A program made the position numbers and the translations under genes. Source: Pseudomonas sp. N40(2020) (lineage in GTDB: Bacteria; Pseudomonadota; Gammaproteobacteria; Pseudomonadales; Pseudomonadaceae). From it: 64,000 nucleotides of DNA. Shown in pieces: positions 54,531-62,625 of the stretch. The notes beneath the pieces were generated by a model that saw only the letters and a program-made list of their open reading frames with translations, searched no databases and was not told the origin of the DNA. The stretch lies in contig NZ_JACSZV010000022.1 in NCBI RefSeq assembly GCF_014472415.1, positions 1-64,000 of the forward strand, in the 5' to 3' direction. How positions within the stretch are numbered: position 1 is the first letter of the stretch; the number at the start of each line of letters is the position of its first letter.

Positions 54531-55718
54531 GTGACAAAAAACGCAGTTTTCTCAGTTGAAGAGCTGGCCAAGGCAGACTTAGTTATTGACGCTCGATACT
54601 CCGGCAGTAGGAACGGAAATGCCAGTGATGACCCGCTTAATAAGATGCTAAAACTAAGCAATCAGGGCGGATTTAGGATAAGAGGTAAAAGAGGATCTCC
54701 TAATGTGATTGCTTTGCTATCAAGCATGGAGGATCTTGACTGGCCCGATGAACTCGACCTATCAACTGGGGTGTTCACCTGCTACGGTGATAACAAGAAG
54801 CCCGGGCGTAAACTGGACGAAACCCATCGCTATGGCAACAATCTTTTGGAGCTTATTTTCGAGCGGCAACACTCTGGCGACAGGGCAGATATCCCACCCA
54901 TTTTCGTTTTCACCAAAGCAGGAATCTATCGAGATGTAATTTTCAGGGGGCTTGCCGTTCCGGGTCGAATCGGAAGCACTCACAACGATGATTTGGTAGC
55001 TGTGTGGCATGCCAGCAAAGGTCAGCGCTTTCAGAACTACAGGGCGACTTTCACAATTCTTGACTTGCCAGAGATTTCACGGGATTGGCTGACGGACATC
55101 ATCAATGGCATGCGAGCAAGCGATAGCGAACACGCACCACTTGAGTGGATGAAATGGGTTCGCTCCGGGCAATACACTCCTCTGATTGCCAAGCGATCTC
55201 AGCCTATCCGCTCAAAAAAGGAACAGCTGCCATCTTCGAAAGAAGACATGAAAATGCTTTCGATCCTACACAAGCACTTCGAGTCAGATCCGTATGCATT
55301 TGAGGCATGCGCAGCACATCTCGTGAGGGTTTGTTTGCCTGATACGGTTGAACTCGATCTGACGAGGCGGTATCGCGATGGTGGTCGAGACGGTACGGGA
55401 AAACTCAGAATTGGAAGGCCAGAAACGTCAGTTCTAGTAGATTTTGCAATCGAAGCTAAATGCTACGGGATTGCTAACTCGGTAGGCGTTCGTGAAGTAT
55501 CCAGGTTGATTTCTCGCCTACGGCACCGACAATTTGGCGTGATCATCACCACCTCCTGGCTTCATGACCAAGCCTACAAGGAGATAGTAGAAGACGGCCA
55601 TCCCGTGATGATCCTTGCAGGAAGAGACATTGTTGAGCTTCTTCGCGAAACTGGACTTCAGGACAGCAATGCAGTGATGTCATGGTTGAACATGAGCTTC
55701 CCTTTGACTGAGGTGTGA
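54531..55718 (+). CDS. Restriction endonuclease with Mrr-like nuclease domain, AspBHI-like N-terminus
   Basis: The 395-residue protein has an N-terminal domain (about 5-215), with IDARYSGSRNGNASDDPL and NQGGFRIRG, that resembles the recognition domain of AspBHI-type modification-dependent enzymes. The C-terminal PD-(D/E)xK nuclease domain (about 240-395) has RYRDGGRDGTG, then FAIEAKCYG (Glu308, Lys310), then VREVSRLISRLRHRQFGVIITTS as in Mrr-like nucleases. The start is a GTG with a weak ribosome site, so it is uncertain. The vsr gene starts immediately after the stop. If it truly cuts modified DNA, pairing it with a methyltransferase would be unusual; it may instead be a normal partner nuclease. 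Confidence 0.82.
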   Translation: MTKNAVFSVEELAKADLVIDARYSGSRNGNASDDPLNKMLKLSNQGGFRIRGKRGSPNVIALLSSMEDLDWPDELDLSTGVFTCYGDNKKPGRKLDETHRYGNNLLELIFERQHSGDRADIPPIFVFTKAGIYRDVIFRGLAVPGRIGSTHNDDLVAVWHASKGQRFQNYRATFTILDLPEISRDWLTDIINGMRASDSEHAPLEWMKWVRSGQYTPLIAKRSQPIRSKKEQLPSSKEDMKMLSILHKHFESDPYAFEACAAHLVRVCLPDTVELDLTRRYRDGGRDGTGKLRIGRPETSVLVDFAIEAKCYGIANSVGVREVSRLISRLRHRQFGVIITTSWLHDQAYKEIVEDGHPVMILAGRDIVELLRETGLQDSNAVMSWLNMSFPLTEV

Positions 55719-56138
55719 ATGAGTGCAGACATAGTCACCCCCGAGCATCGCTCCAGGATCATGTCCAAAATCCGGGGAAAGAACACAAAGCCAGAAATGG
55801 TCGTGCGCTCACTATGTCACCAGATGGGGCTCCGATTCCGCCTGCACAGAAGAGACCTGCCGGGAACACCTGATCTGGTGTTCCCGAAATATCGCCTATG
55901 TATGTTCGTTCACGGCTGTTTTTGGCACCGACATCCCGAGTGTAAATATGCATATATGCCAAAAAGTAGGGTCGATTTTTGGCAAACCAAATTTACGAAA
56001 AATGTTGAAAGGGATCTCAATGCTCAACAGGCTCTGATCAGTCTGGGATGGCAGGTGGTAACGATCTGGGAGTGCCACACAAAAAACAGAGATCTCCTAC
56101 GCGTTGAAATCCAAAAGGCATTCAACGTTGAAGCCTAA
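55719..56138 (+). CDS. vsr: Very short patch repair endonuclease Vsr
   Basis: The 139-residue protein matches Vsr: MSKIRGKNTKPEMVVRSLCHQMGLRFRLH, the catalytic Asp in LPGTPDLVFPKYRLCMFVHGCFWHRH, the zinc-site Cys/His residues and DFWQTKFTKNVERDL. Vsr nicks T:G mismatches that arise when 5-methylcytosine deaminates, limiting the mutagenic cost of a C5 methyltransferase. This supports real cytosine methylation by the enzyme at the start of the island. Its ATG directly abuts the stop of the endonuclease gene. Confidence 0.95.
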   Translation: MSADIVTPEHRSRIMSKIRGKNTKPEMVVRSLCHQMGLRFRLHRRDLPGTPDLVFPKYRLCMFVHGCFWHRHPECKYAYMPKSRVDFWQTKFTKNVERDLNAQQALISLGWQVVTIWECHTKNRDLLRVEIQKAFNVEA

Positions 56139-56527
56139 GGACTACATACCTCTTCACCTCAAAATAGTTGGCGTTTTTGAAGGCTTGACCATGCAGCGCT
56201 GAGCCCCTAGGCTCACAACTCGGCGCCTAAGAAACGCCTTAAACCAGAGCGGTTCTCCGCACCCGACAGTCATGCGGCTTTTTTTCGTCTGCGGTTTCTC
56301 TACGTCTGCGAAAAATCCCGTTATGTCGGGAGTGGGCGAATACAAGACCCGAAAGGGGAATATGTCCGGCCCGTCTCTGGTGGGTTTCTTAGCTCCCGAC
56401 ACCCTAACGAATGCCCTAAGAAAGCAGCCAGAGGTAAATGGAATGCCTGACTATCCAACCTTCATGATGAAGGTGAATCGCTGTACCCGAAGAACGCCCC
56501 CGTCGCTTCCGACTCCGGAGGCCTGCC
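56139..56527 (+). ncRNA. Structured leader upstream of the BRO gene, candidate C4-like antisense RNA
   Basis: No convincing protein is encoded in these 389 bases. Several paired elements are visible: hairpin TCCCG/CGGGA at 56316-56331, CCC-GAAA-GGGG at 56348-56358, a 9-base TGTCGGGAG (56324-56332) complementary to CTCCCGACA (56393-56401), and an 8-bp inverted repeat TTTCTTAG (56385-56392)/CTAAGAAA (56416-56423). Phage P1/P7-type C4 antisense RNAs lie in this position before antirepressor genes and work through such a/a' pairing. The call is inference from layout. Confidence 0.4.
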
Positions 56528-57037
56528 ATGTCTGAACCACTTTTCCCGACTCGTTTCACCCGCAATAAAACCCACCTGCACGCTCTTCTGGTTGAGAACC
56601 AGGCGTGGTTCTGCGTCCATGAGCTGGGCCGGCTGATGGGCAAACATCTTGATGAGCGCCAGCTGCGCAAACTCGACGCTGATCAGCGCCAGATGATGTG
56701 CGTGGAGACCTATGGCGAAGCTGAGGAACATATGATGGTGAGTGAGTCCGGTGTGTATGCGCTGTTGATCTATCACTACTGTCCTGAGTATCGGCAGCTT
56801 CGTGAGTGGCTGACGCATCAGGTTGTGCCTGCGCTGCGTGATGCGCGTGCGACGCGCTCGGCGGAGCGTCCGACATTGAGTGTTTTGAGTTGGCCGCAGA
56901 TGTCGCTGAGCACGCTGCACTGGCAGGATGAGCCGTGGATTCGGTTGCGGGATATGCCTTGTTTGTTGGCGGATGATCCGTTCAATCGTAAGGAGACTTG
57001 GTGGCGTAAGGCTTCGCGATTGCTGCGTGGTTACTGA
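56528..57037 (+). CDS. BRO-N domain antirepressor-like protein
   Basis: The 169-residue protein carries a BRO-N domain (about 20-110): VENQAWFCVHELGRLMGKHL, followed by MMVSESGVYALLIYHYCPEYRQLREWLTHQVVPALRD. The C-terminal ~60 residues are unassigned. BRO-N proteins are typical phage antirepressors. It has a good ribosome site (CCGGAGG) before the ATG. No other phage gene, integrase or repressor is next to it, so it is either a prophage relic or a domesticated regulator. The GC content has returned to host level here, unlike the restriction island just upstream. Confidence 0.85.
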   Translation: MSEPLFPTRFTRNKTHLHALLVENQAWFCVHELGRLMGKHLDERQLRKLDADQRQMMCVETYGEAEEHMMVSESGVYALLIYHYCPEYRQLREWLTHQVVPALRDARATRSAERPTLSVLSWPQMSLSTLHWQDEPWIRLRDMPCLLADDPFNRKETWWRKASRLLRGY

Positions 57038-57195
57038 TGGTTTCAAGATCCGCTGTTTGAGTTTCAAGCAGCGGATTTTTTGTGGCTCAAAATGCTTGGG
57101 GCAGCTTCGCTGCCCATCGGGGATAAATCCCCTCACCACAATTGAGATGTGTTGCTGCCGGGTGGGTGTATGGATTCGAGATTGTTGATCCCACC

Positions 57196-57222
57196 AATCG
57201 CCAGCAGGCTGGCTCCCACAGG
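57196..57222. repeat. Degenerate single REP arm
   Basis: AATCGCCAGCAGGCTGGCTC and the following CCCACAGG match the arm seen in the 25.9 and 45.1 kb pairs, with changes. There is no partner. Confidence 0.6.
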
Positions 57223-57310
57223 TTTTGCATCATCCTGAAAACAATCAGTGCAACCCGCGCCGCCTCCCGCTATTAATACCCCTCCCCCACTCAAGGATCC
57301 GAGCCCCACC

Positions 57311-58297
57311 ATGAAATTCGATCTCGCCTATTGCCTCGGCCTCGACGACAAGTTGTCGATCTATGACGTTCGCGATCTCAATTTCGATGAGACGGTGGCG
57401 TTCGATTCCGCCAAGGAACAGTTTCAGTGCCCCAACGATGCCTGTCGTTCGGCGTTCGATACGTCGAACGAGTTGGGCACGTTCAACGCCAAGAATGTGA
57501 ATTACGTGCGCACGCCGCACTTCAAGAATCTGCCGGGTACGCGGCATGTGGCGGGGTGTCCGTATGTGAGTTTGAAGGCGTCGGCGTCTGGCGTTGAGAC
57601 GGCGGATGGCGAGGGGGACGACGGGCGGGAGGAGCATTTTCCGTCGGAGTTGTTGCTGACGCGGCGTGAGTATGTGCGTAAGCCTGCCGCGCCTGCGGTG
57701 GCGGCGGATGTGTTGCGCGATGATCCGGTGCGGGCGGCGGCGGTGAGTGGTAAAGAGTCAGTGAGTCGTGAGACGGCGCCGGACAAGACCAGTGTGTTTG
57801 CGCATCCGGTGGAGTGTTTTGTGTCGAACTTCGCCGACAAGGAGTTGCTCAAGCGTATGCCGTTGAAGATCGGCGAGCATACGGCGCCGTACAGTTCGTT
57901 CTTCAAGCCGATCAAGTTCTTGATGGACAACAAGGGGCTGATTTACTGGGGCCGGATCAAGAAGATCGAGGACTTCCACGGCGCCAGTTTTCGTATCGAC
58001 TTCGAGGACAGGGTCTGGTGGAAGAAGCCTGAAGACAGCAAGAAGAAGCCGTATCCGGTGAGCGTCTATCTGAACAAAAAACTGATCGACAACTACCGCA
58101 AGCGCAAGGCGTTTCTGGAAGAGATCAAGCAGGCGGTCGACAGTGATAAAGAGTTGTTCTGTTTCTTTTATGGCGTGACGCCGGAGTTGAAACAGGTGCC
58201 GGGCAAGAAGAACCCCGAAAAGCCTTTCGAGGTCTTCAATGCCGAAATCGAGAACCTGGATCACTTCATTATTCGTGAAGCGCCGGGTTTGGCGTGA
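57311..58297 (+). CDS. Unknown cytoplasmic protein with possible N-terminal zinc site
   Basis: The 328-residue protein has no signal peptide or membrane segment. Near the N-terminus, CPNDACRSAF (about 44-53) and HVAGCPYVS (about 80-88) together give Cys-x4-Cys and His-x3-Cys pairs that could bind zinc, reminiscent of the N-terminal finger of CoiA-like nucleases. An Ala/Glu-rich linker (about 95-165) is followed by a conserved-looking C-terminal domain with YSSFFKPIKFLMDNKGLIYWGRIKKIEDFHGASFRIDF. I do not recognise the family. The ATG at 57311 is used; the frame is open upstream to 57248 but has no ribosome site. It is convergent with a secreted-protein gene. Confidence 0.72.
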   Translation: MKFDLAYCLGLDDKLSIYDVRDLNFDETVAFDSAKEQFQCPNDACRSAFDTSNELGTFNAKNVNYVRTPHFKNLPGTRHVAGCPYVSLKASASGVETADGEGDDGREEHFPSELLLTRREYVRKPAAPAVAADVLRDDPVRAAAVSGKESVSRETAPDKTSVFAHPVECFVSNFADKELLKRMPLKIGEHTAPYSSFFKPIKFLMDNKGLIYWGRIKKIEDFHGASFRIDFEDRVWWKKPEDSKKKPYPVSVYLNKKLIDNYRKRKAFLEEIKQAVDSDKELFCFFYGVTPELKQVPGKKNPEKPFEVFNAEIENLDHFIIREAPGLA

Positions 58298-58300
58298 CGG

Positions 58301-59491
58301 TCAGCCTTGGGGCAGTTGCAGTTTGACGGCGCCGGGGTGTTGTTTGATTAGCGAGTACGGCAAGACCGACCAGTCTGGTCTGTCGCAAGAGCGTTGCACG
58401 CGAGCGAAGTAGGCGCCCAGGTACAAGCCCTTCTCGGTGAAGAACCACGGCGAAGAACCCCAGATGCTTTCATCCGTGAAGTCGCAGTCGTCTTCTTGCG
58501 TCGGTTTCTTCATTTCTGTGGGGTACAGGGCGGTGAGTTGCTTGATCAGCCACGGCACCAACTCTTTGCTTTCATACTGATAACGCGCGTCACTTTCGGC
58601 CTCGCTCAGAGGCTTGTCACCCAGGCTGTCGCGCTCGGCATGCAGAAGTGGCTTGCCCTCACCGACCCAAAGCACATCTTCGAGCAACAATGGGTGGCCG
58701 GTTTTAACGTCGATGTTGAGCGGGGAATCACCGAAGTCCGGATGCGCGCCGCCGCAGTAATAGCTGGTCGAGATGTTCAGGCTGACCACGGCTGGAGAGA
58801 TCATTTTCGGTTCTGCCTGTTGCATGAACTCGACGTTTTCTCCGCCCTGAAGTTGGCAGCCGTGATAGCTGATGACTTCAAGCCAGAGTCTGCCCAGTAG
58901 TTGCTGGTTAACCCGCTGTTGATCATCTTTCGGCAGGCCGGATTCCACGCTGAACAGAGAGATCTTCGTTTCAGGCTCGGTCCACCATTGCAGGGTGTAA
59001 CCCATGAAGTTTTCTTTCTTGGTGGGTTTGAGCTTCAGCCCTTGCAGGCGCAAGTATTCATACGCCTCGCCATTGGGTAGTGAGGCAATGACGGGCACGG
59101 CATTGGCAGGCAGCGCCGGAAGTTTGGCCTCGGTCAGGTTCACCTGCAGTTTTTTACCCTTCGGACTTTGCCACTCGCCCTGCCAGCCGTTGCCGGTTTC
59201 TTGCAGTTTCAAGGTCGGCAGCGGTTTGTCGTCGCCGTAGCGATTGTTGCCTTCGGTCAGTGTCAGCGTGTTGCCTTGCAACGCACCGCTGAGGGGCAGG
59301 TCGCGATGGTATTTTTCGTAGAAGTAACGGCCGGTCACTTCGCCCGGCTGTTCGGTGTTCAACTCCACCACGATTGGGGTTTTGCCCAAAGTACCGGTGA
59401 AAACCTGCCGGCCATCTTCGGCGTGGGCGGTGGAAATCAGTGTGAACAGCGCAGCGGCGTAAGGCGCCAGGCGCAACAGTCCCTTGAGCAT
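58301..59491 (-). CDS. Secreted protein, DUF3298-like C-terminus, paralogue A
   Basis: The 396-residue protein has a signal peptide (about 1-24, LFTLISTAHA). An N-terminal domain of short repeated beta strands follows (VFTGTLGKTPIVVELNTE, GRYFYEKYHRDLPLSG), then a C-terminal region with YYCGGAHPDFGDSPLNIDVKTG and LLLEDVLWVGEGKP that resembles DUF3298/RsiV-type domains. Its neighbour at 59611 is a tandem paralogue with the same layout. The likely location is the periplasm. The shared Cys residues near SYYCGGAHP and in EDDCDFTDE suggest a disulfide. No enzymatic function can be assigned. Confidence 0.75.
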   Translation of the reverse strand: MLKGLLRLAPYAAALFTLISTAHAEDGRQVFTGTLGKTPIVVELNTEQPGEVTGRYFYEKYHRDLPLSGALQGNTLTLTEGNNRYGDDKPLPTLKLQETGNGWQGEWQSPKGKKLQVNLTEAKLPALPANAVPVIASLPNGEAYEYLRLQGLKLKPTKKENFMGYTLQWWTEPETKISLFSVESGLPKDDQQRVNQQLLGRLWLEVISYHGCQLQGGENVEFMQQAEPKMISPAVVSLNISTSYYCGGAHPDFGDSPLNIDVKTGHPLLLEDVLWVGEGKPLLHAERDSLGDKPLSEAESDARYQYESKELVPWLIKQLTALYPTEMKKPTQEDDCDFTDESIWGSSPWFFTEKGLYLGAYFARVQRSCDRPDWSVLPYSLIKQHPGAVKLQLPQG

Positions 59492-59610
59492 GGATCAATC
59501 CTTGAAAGAGGGGTTGGCAGCGCCGAGGTCTCGCGACTGGCGCTGGAAAAATACGATGCGGATTATGGCGGGGATGCTTGCAGGAATCGAGGTTCTGTTT
59601 GCTCAGCGAG

Positions 59611-60750
59611 TCAGGGCAGTTGCAGCGCAACGCCGCCGGGATGCTGCCTGACCTGCTTATAGGGCAGGATGCCCCAATCGACATATCCGCACACTGCCGC
59701 GCCATGCGGATACGTGGGCGTCAGCTTGATGCCTCTATCGGTGAAGTACCAGGAGGGAAATTGCCAAGGACTCTCCTCATCGTAGCCGCAGTCGTTTTCG
59801 CCTTCTGGCGTGAGGGTCATTTCTTTCGGGTACAGTTTCAACAGCTGTGCAACCAGCCACGGGGCAAACACTTTGGTGCGGTAGTGGTAGTAAGACCCGG
59901 ACGAATCCTCGGGCTCATATTGTTGGTGCACTGGCTTGCCCTGCCCTACCCATAGAACATCCTCAAGGGTCAGCAACTTCCCTGTTTGGGCATCAAAGTT
60001 GAGCGATTCAATATCTTCATTTGGGTGCGCAGCGCCCTCGCAGTAAAATTCGTTGGAAATGCGCGCACTCATCAATGTCGGCGTCATCCAAAGCGGCTGA
60101 CTGGATTGCGAATAACCACCCGAGCAGCTGTAGTAACCCGACACATATCCCCACAAACGCGCCATCAAATGCTGATTGATAAGCTCCCGCGCTTGAGGGG
60201 AATATCCCGATATCACTTCAAACAGCGAAGCCTGCGATTGCTCCTCGCTCCACCATTGCAGCGTGTAGCCCATGAAGGTTTCGGTTTTGCCCTTTTTCAG
60301 TTGCAGACCCTGTAATCGCAAATACTCGTACGGGTTCTTGTCATGAAGCTCGAACAGATACGGCAAGGCACCGGCGGGGACGTCTGGAAGCGTGGCGCGC
60401 TGTAATTCCACCTTCAGGGTTTTACCGGCCGGGTTGCTCCACTCGCCGCTCCAACCATTGAGTTTGGGCTGCAAGCGTAAGGTCGGACGCGAATCGCCAT
60501 CCATGGCCGCGCCTTCAATCATCACCAGTATGTCGCCCTCTTTGCTGACATCCAGCGCCAGGTCTGTGCGGTACTTTTTGTAGAAGTAACGACCCTCGCT
60601 GTAGCGAGAGTCCAGTTCCAGAACAATCGCAGCTTTGCCGAGAGTGCCGGTGTACACCTGCTTGCTTTCATCAGCCCATGTCCGGGTTGAGATCAATAAA
60701 CTGGCGAGCATCAACATGCCGGAGAGACGCATCAGTGCGCGATACATCAT
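59611..60750 (-). CDS. Secreted protein, DUF3298-like C-terminus, paralogue B
   Basis: The 379-residue protein is homologous to paralogue A through its length: signal peptide (about 1-27), VYTGTLGKAAIVLELDSRY, GRYFYKKYRTDL, the near-identical segment MGYTLQWWSEEQ, FYCEGAAHPNEDIESLNFDAQTG and LLTLEDVLWVGQGKP. The ATG at 60750, with AAGGACGAA upstream, is chosen; the open frame continues to 61401 but that part lies over the permease gene in another frame. It is 119 bases upstream of paralogue A on the same strand, so the pair may form an operon. Function unknown. Confidence 0.78.
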   Translation of the reverse strand: MMYRALMRLSGMLMLASLLISTRTWADESKQVYTGTLGKAAIVLELDSRYSEGRYFYKKYRTDLALDVSKEGDILVMIEGAAMDGDSRPTLRLQPKLNGWSGEWSNPAGKTLKVELQRATLPDVPAGALPYLFELHDKNPYEYLRLQGLQLKKGKTETFMGYTLQWWSEEQSQASLFEVISGYSPQARELINQHLMARLWGYVSGYYSCSGGYSQSSQPLWMTPTLMSARISNEFYCEGAAHPNEDIESLNFDAQTGKLLTLEDVLWVGQGKPVHQQYEPEDSSGSYYHYRTKVFAPWLVAQLLKLYPKEMTLTPEGENDCGYDEESPWQFPSWYFTDRGIKLTPTYPHGAAVCGYVDWGILPYKQVRQHPGGVALQLP

Positions 60751-60836
60751 TTCGTCCTTGAGTGAGCGGGCAGTTGCCCAGAGAAAACGTCGCGGATTAT
60801 GTCGAGGTTGGGCTGGGGAATCGAGCGTCTTTGCCC

Positions 60837-61652
60837 TCAGCTCAAGCACATGCTGATCATCACCATCAGTAGCAGTCCGATGTACACCCGGGCATGCACC
60901 CGATCCGGTATCCGCCCAATCCACGGCGTGGCCAGTCGAATCCCCAGCAACGACCCAACCGTCAGCACCGCAAACGCCAGCAGATCCACATAGCCGACAA
61001 ACCATGCGCCCAGATCTGTCTCGCTGAATCCTGCCAGCGCCATGTAGGTCAGCGTTCCCGCCAATGCAACCGGCACACTCAGCGGATTGGCCATGGACGT
61101 CGCTTGGGACATGCTCAGTCCACAGCGACGCAGGAGCGGCACGGTCATGACGCTTCCTCCTACGCCAAGAAACGTCGCGATGGCGCCGATGCCTACACCG
61201 CCGCCGGATGTTTCCGCCCTGCCCAGTCGGCGTGGGATGACAGTGGCCGATTGCGTGATAAATCCGCGCCGCAGCAGGCAGTCGATGATGGTTACCCCGA
61301 GGTAGGCGATGAAGGCGTAGCGGATGACTTCGCCACTGACCCACACCGCCGCGATTGCGCCGACGATTGCACCCAAACCGATGAAGCCGCCGAGCGGCCA
61401 CAGATAATGACGAACGAGATTCCCGGCGCGGCGGTGTTTGTCGGTGGCGATCAGGGCGTTGACGATCATCACGCAGGTCGAGGTGGCGACGGCAATGTGC
61501 ATGGCCGATTGGCTGATGGGGTCGTCGGCGCCGTGACTGGCGGTGAGCATGCGATAGAGCAATGGCACGACGACGAAGCCGCCGCCGAAACCGAAGAGCA
61601 CGGCTGTTATGCCGGTGAGGCAGCCGAAAAGGGTCAGGAGGAGATAGAACAT
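60837..61652 (-). CDS. TauE/SafE family permease
   Basis: The 271-residue membrane protein has about eight hydrophobic segments in two repeated halves. Signature glycine-rich loops GFGGGFVVVPLLYRML (about 22-37) and GIGAIATFLGVGGSVMTVPLLRRC (about 155-178) are typical of TauE/SafE anion exporters. Substrates in this family include sulfite, sulfoacetate and other small sulfonates or carboxylates; none can be assigned here. It is divergent from an AraC regulator with 112 bases between the assumed starts, so that regulator may control it. Confidence 0.88.
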   Translation of the reverse strand: MFYLLLTLFGCLTGITAVLFGFGGGFVVVPLLYRMLTASHGADDPISQSAMHIAVATSTCVMIVNALIATDKHRRAGNLVRHYLWPLGGFIGLGAIVGAIAAVWVSGEVIRYAFIAYLGVTIIDCLLRRGFITQSATVIPRRLGRAETSGGGVGIGAIATFLGVGGSVMTVPLLRRCGLSMSQATSMANPLSVPVALAGTLTYMALAGFSETDLGAWFVGYVDLLAFAVLTVGSLLGIRLATPWIGRIPDRVHARVYIGLLLMVMISMCLS

Positions 61653-61764
61653 GATGCGTCGTCCGTTCGGGTGGAGCGGTCGACGATAGTGAGACTTGGC
61701 TTGGCCTGCTTCAGCAAGTCAGCCAATAATGTTTGCGTTTACGCCAACCACTCGGTGCCGCTCG

Positions 61765-62532
61765 ATGCGCAATGTTTCGATCAATCTGCTGGATGACACG
61801 CCACGACCAGTGGTGGCGATCGGTACGGATTATTCCCACGGTCACCTGTTGCCGTTTCATACACATCGGCGCGCACAATTGCTATACGGCGCGACCGGGG
61901 TGATGCAGGTCAGCACCCATGACGGCAATTGGGTGGTGCCGCCGCAGCGGGCGGTGTGGATTCCGCCGGGGGTGGCGCATGAGGTGTTGATGCTGGGCGT
62001 AAGCACTCGCAGTGTGTACATCGAACCCGGGGCGGTGGATTTGGGTGAGCGCTGCCAAGTCATCAATGTCTCGCCGTTGATGCGGCACTTGCTGATGGAA
62101 GCGGTGGAGGTGCCATTGGACTATGACCTGAGCGGTCGCGACGGCGCGCTGGTCGATCTGTTGCTGCATGAAGTTGTGCGCAGTGCTCCGCTGCCGCTGC
62201 ACATTCCGTTGCCGTCTGACGGAAAGCTCCTCGCGTTGTGTCAGAACTTTCTGCATCAGCCGAACGCCCACCAGTCGCCGCAGCACTGGGCTGACCAGTT
62301 ACACATAAGCTTGCGTACATTCAACAGAATGTTTCGGCAGCAAACCGGATTGAGCTTCAGCCAGTGGCGCCAGCAGGCTTGCGTGGTGCTGGCACTGGCG
62401 CGGCTGGCGGCGGGTGAAGCAGTGACGCGAATTGCCCTGGATTTCGGTTACGAGAGCCCGGCAGCGTTCTCGACGATGTTCCGGCGCACCCTCGGTCAGG
62501 CACCGTCCGTCTGGTTGGAGGCGGCGAATTAG
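61765..62532 (+). CDS. AraC-family regulator with cupin-type N-terminus
   Basis: The 255-residue protein has an N-terminal cupin sensor (about 10-100), with YSHGHLLPFHTHRRAQLLYGATGVMQV, VVPPQRAVWIPPGVAHEV. A C-terminal AraC HTH follows (about 165-250), with ADQLHISLRTFNRMFRQQTGLSFSQWR and ITRIALDFGY-like VTRIALDFGYESPAAFSTMF. The start is uncertain: the ATG at 61765 gives MRNVSINLL, and the ATG at 61729 would add 12 residues; neither has a strong ribosome site. Divergence from the TauE/SafE gene suggests local regulation of an exporter. Confidence 0.86.
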   Translation: MRNVSINLLDDTPRPVVAIGTDYSHGHLLPFHTHRRAQLLYGATGVMQVSTHDGNWVVPPQRAVWIPPGVAHEVLMLGVSTRSVYIEPGAVDLGERCQVINVSPLMRHLLMEAVEVPLDYDLSGRDGALVDLLLHEVVRSAPLPLHIPLPSDGKLLALCQNFLHQPNAHQSPQHWADQLHISLRTFNRMFRQQTGLSFSQWRQQACVVLALARLAAGEAVTRIALDFGYESPAAFSTMFRRTLGQAPSVWLEAAN

Positions 62533-62571
62533 GGCAAATCAAAAAATGCGTTTGATCCCGGCCGAAAAAAA

Positions 62572-62587
62572 CTGTACAAAAAAACAG
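62572..62587. promoter_or_regulatory. LexA (SOS) box
   Basis: The sequence CTGT-N8-ACAG is a perfect match to the LexA core. The flanks also extend the consensus (AACTGTACAAAAAAACAGTA). It lies 39 bases before the start of the small HTH gene, where it would cover the promoter. Confidence 0.85.
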
Positions 62588-62625
62588 TACATTTTCAATC
62601 AGCACTCTTGAGCCCGGAGCACACC

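Noticed and set aside
49750..56527. Integrase or attachment-site evidence for the island
   Set aside because: No integrase, transposase, tRNA fragment or obvious direct repeat was found at either edge by eye.
56272..56535. 87-codon frame before the BRO gene
   Set aside because: It runs through the structured leader and overlaps the BRO start; a leader peptide is possible but composition gives no support for a folded protein.
59611..61401. Extended reading of the secreted paralogue B frame to 596 codons
   Set aside because: The upstream 217 codons lie over the TauE/SafE gene in another frame and are Arg/Gly/His-rich noise; the signal peptide begins at 60750.
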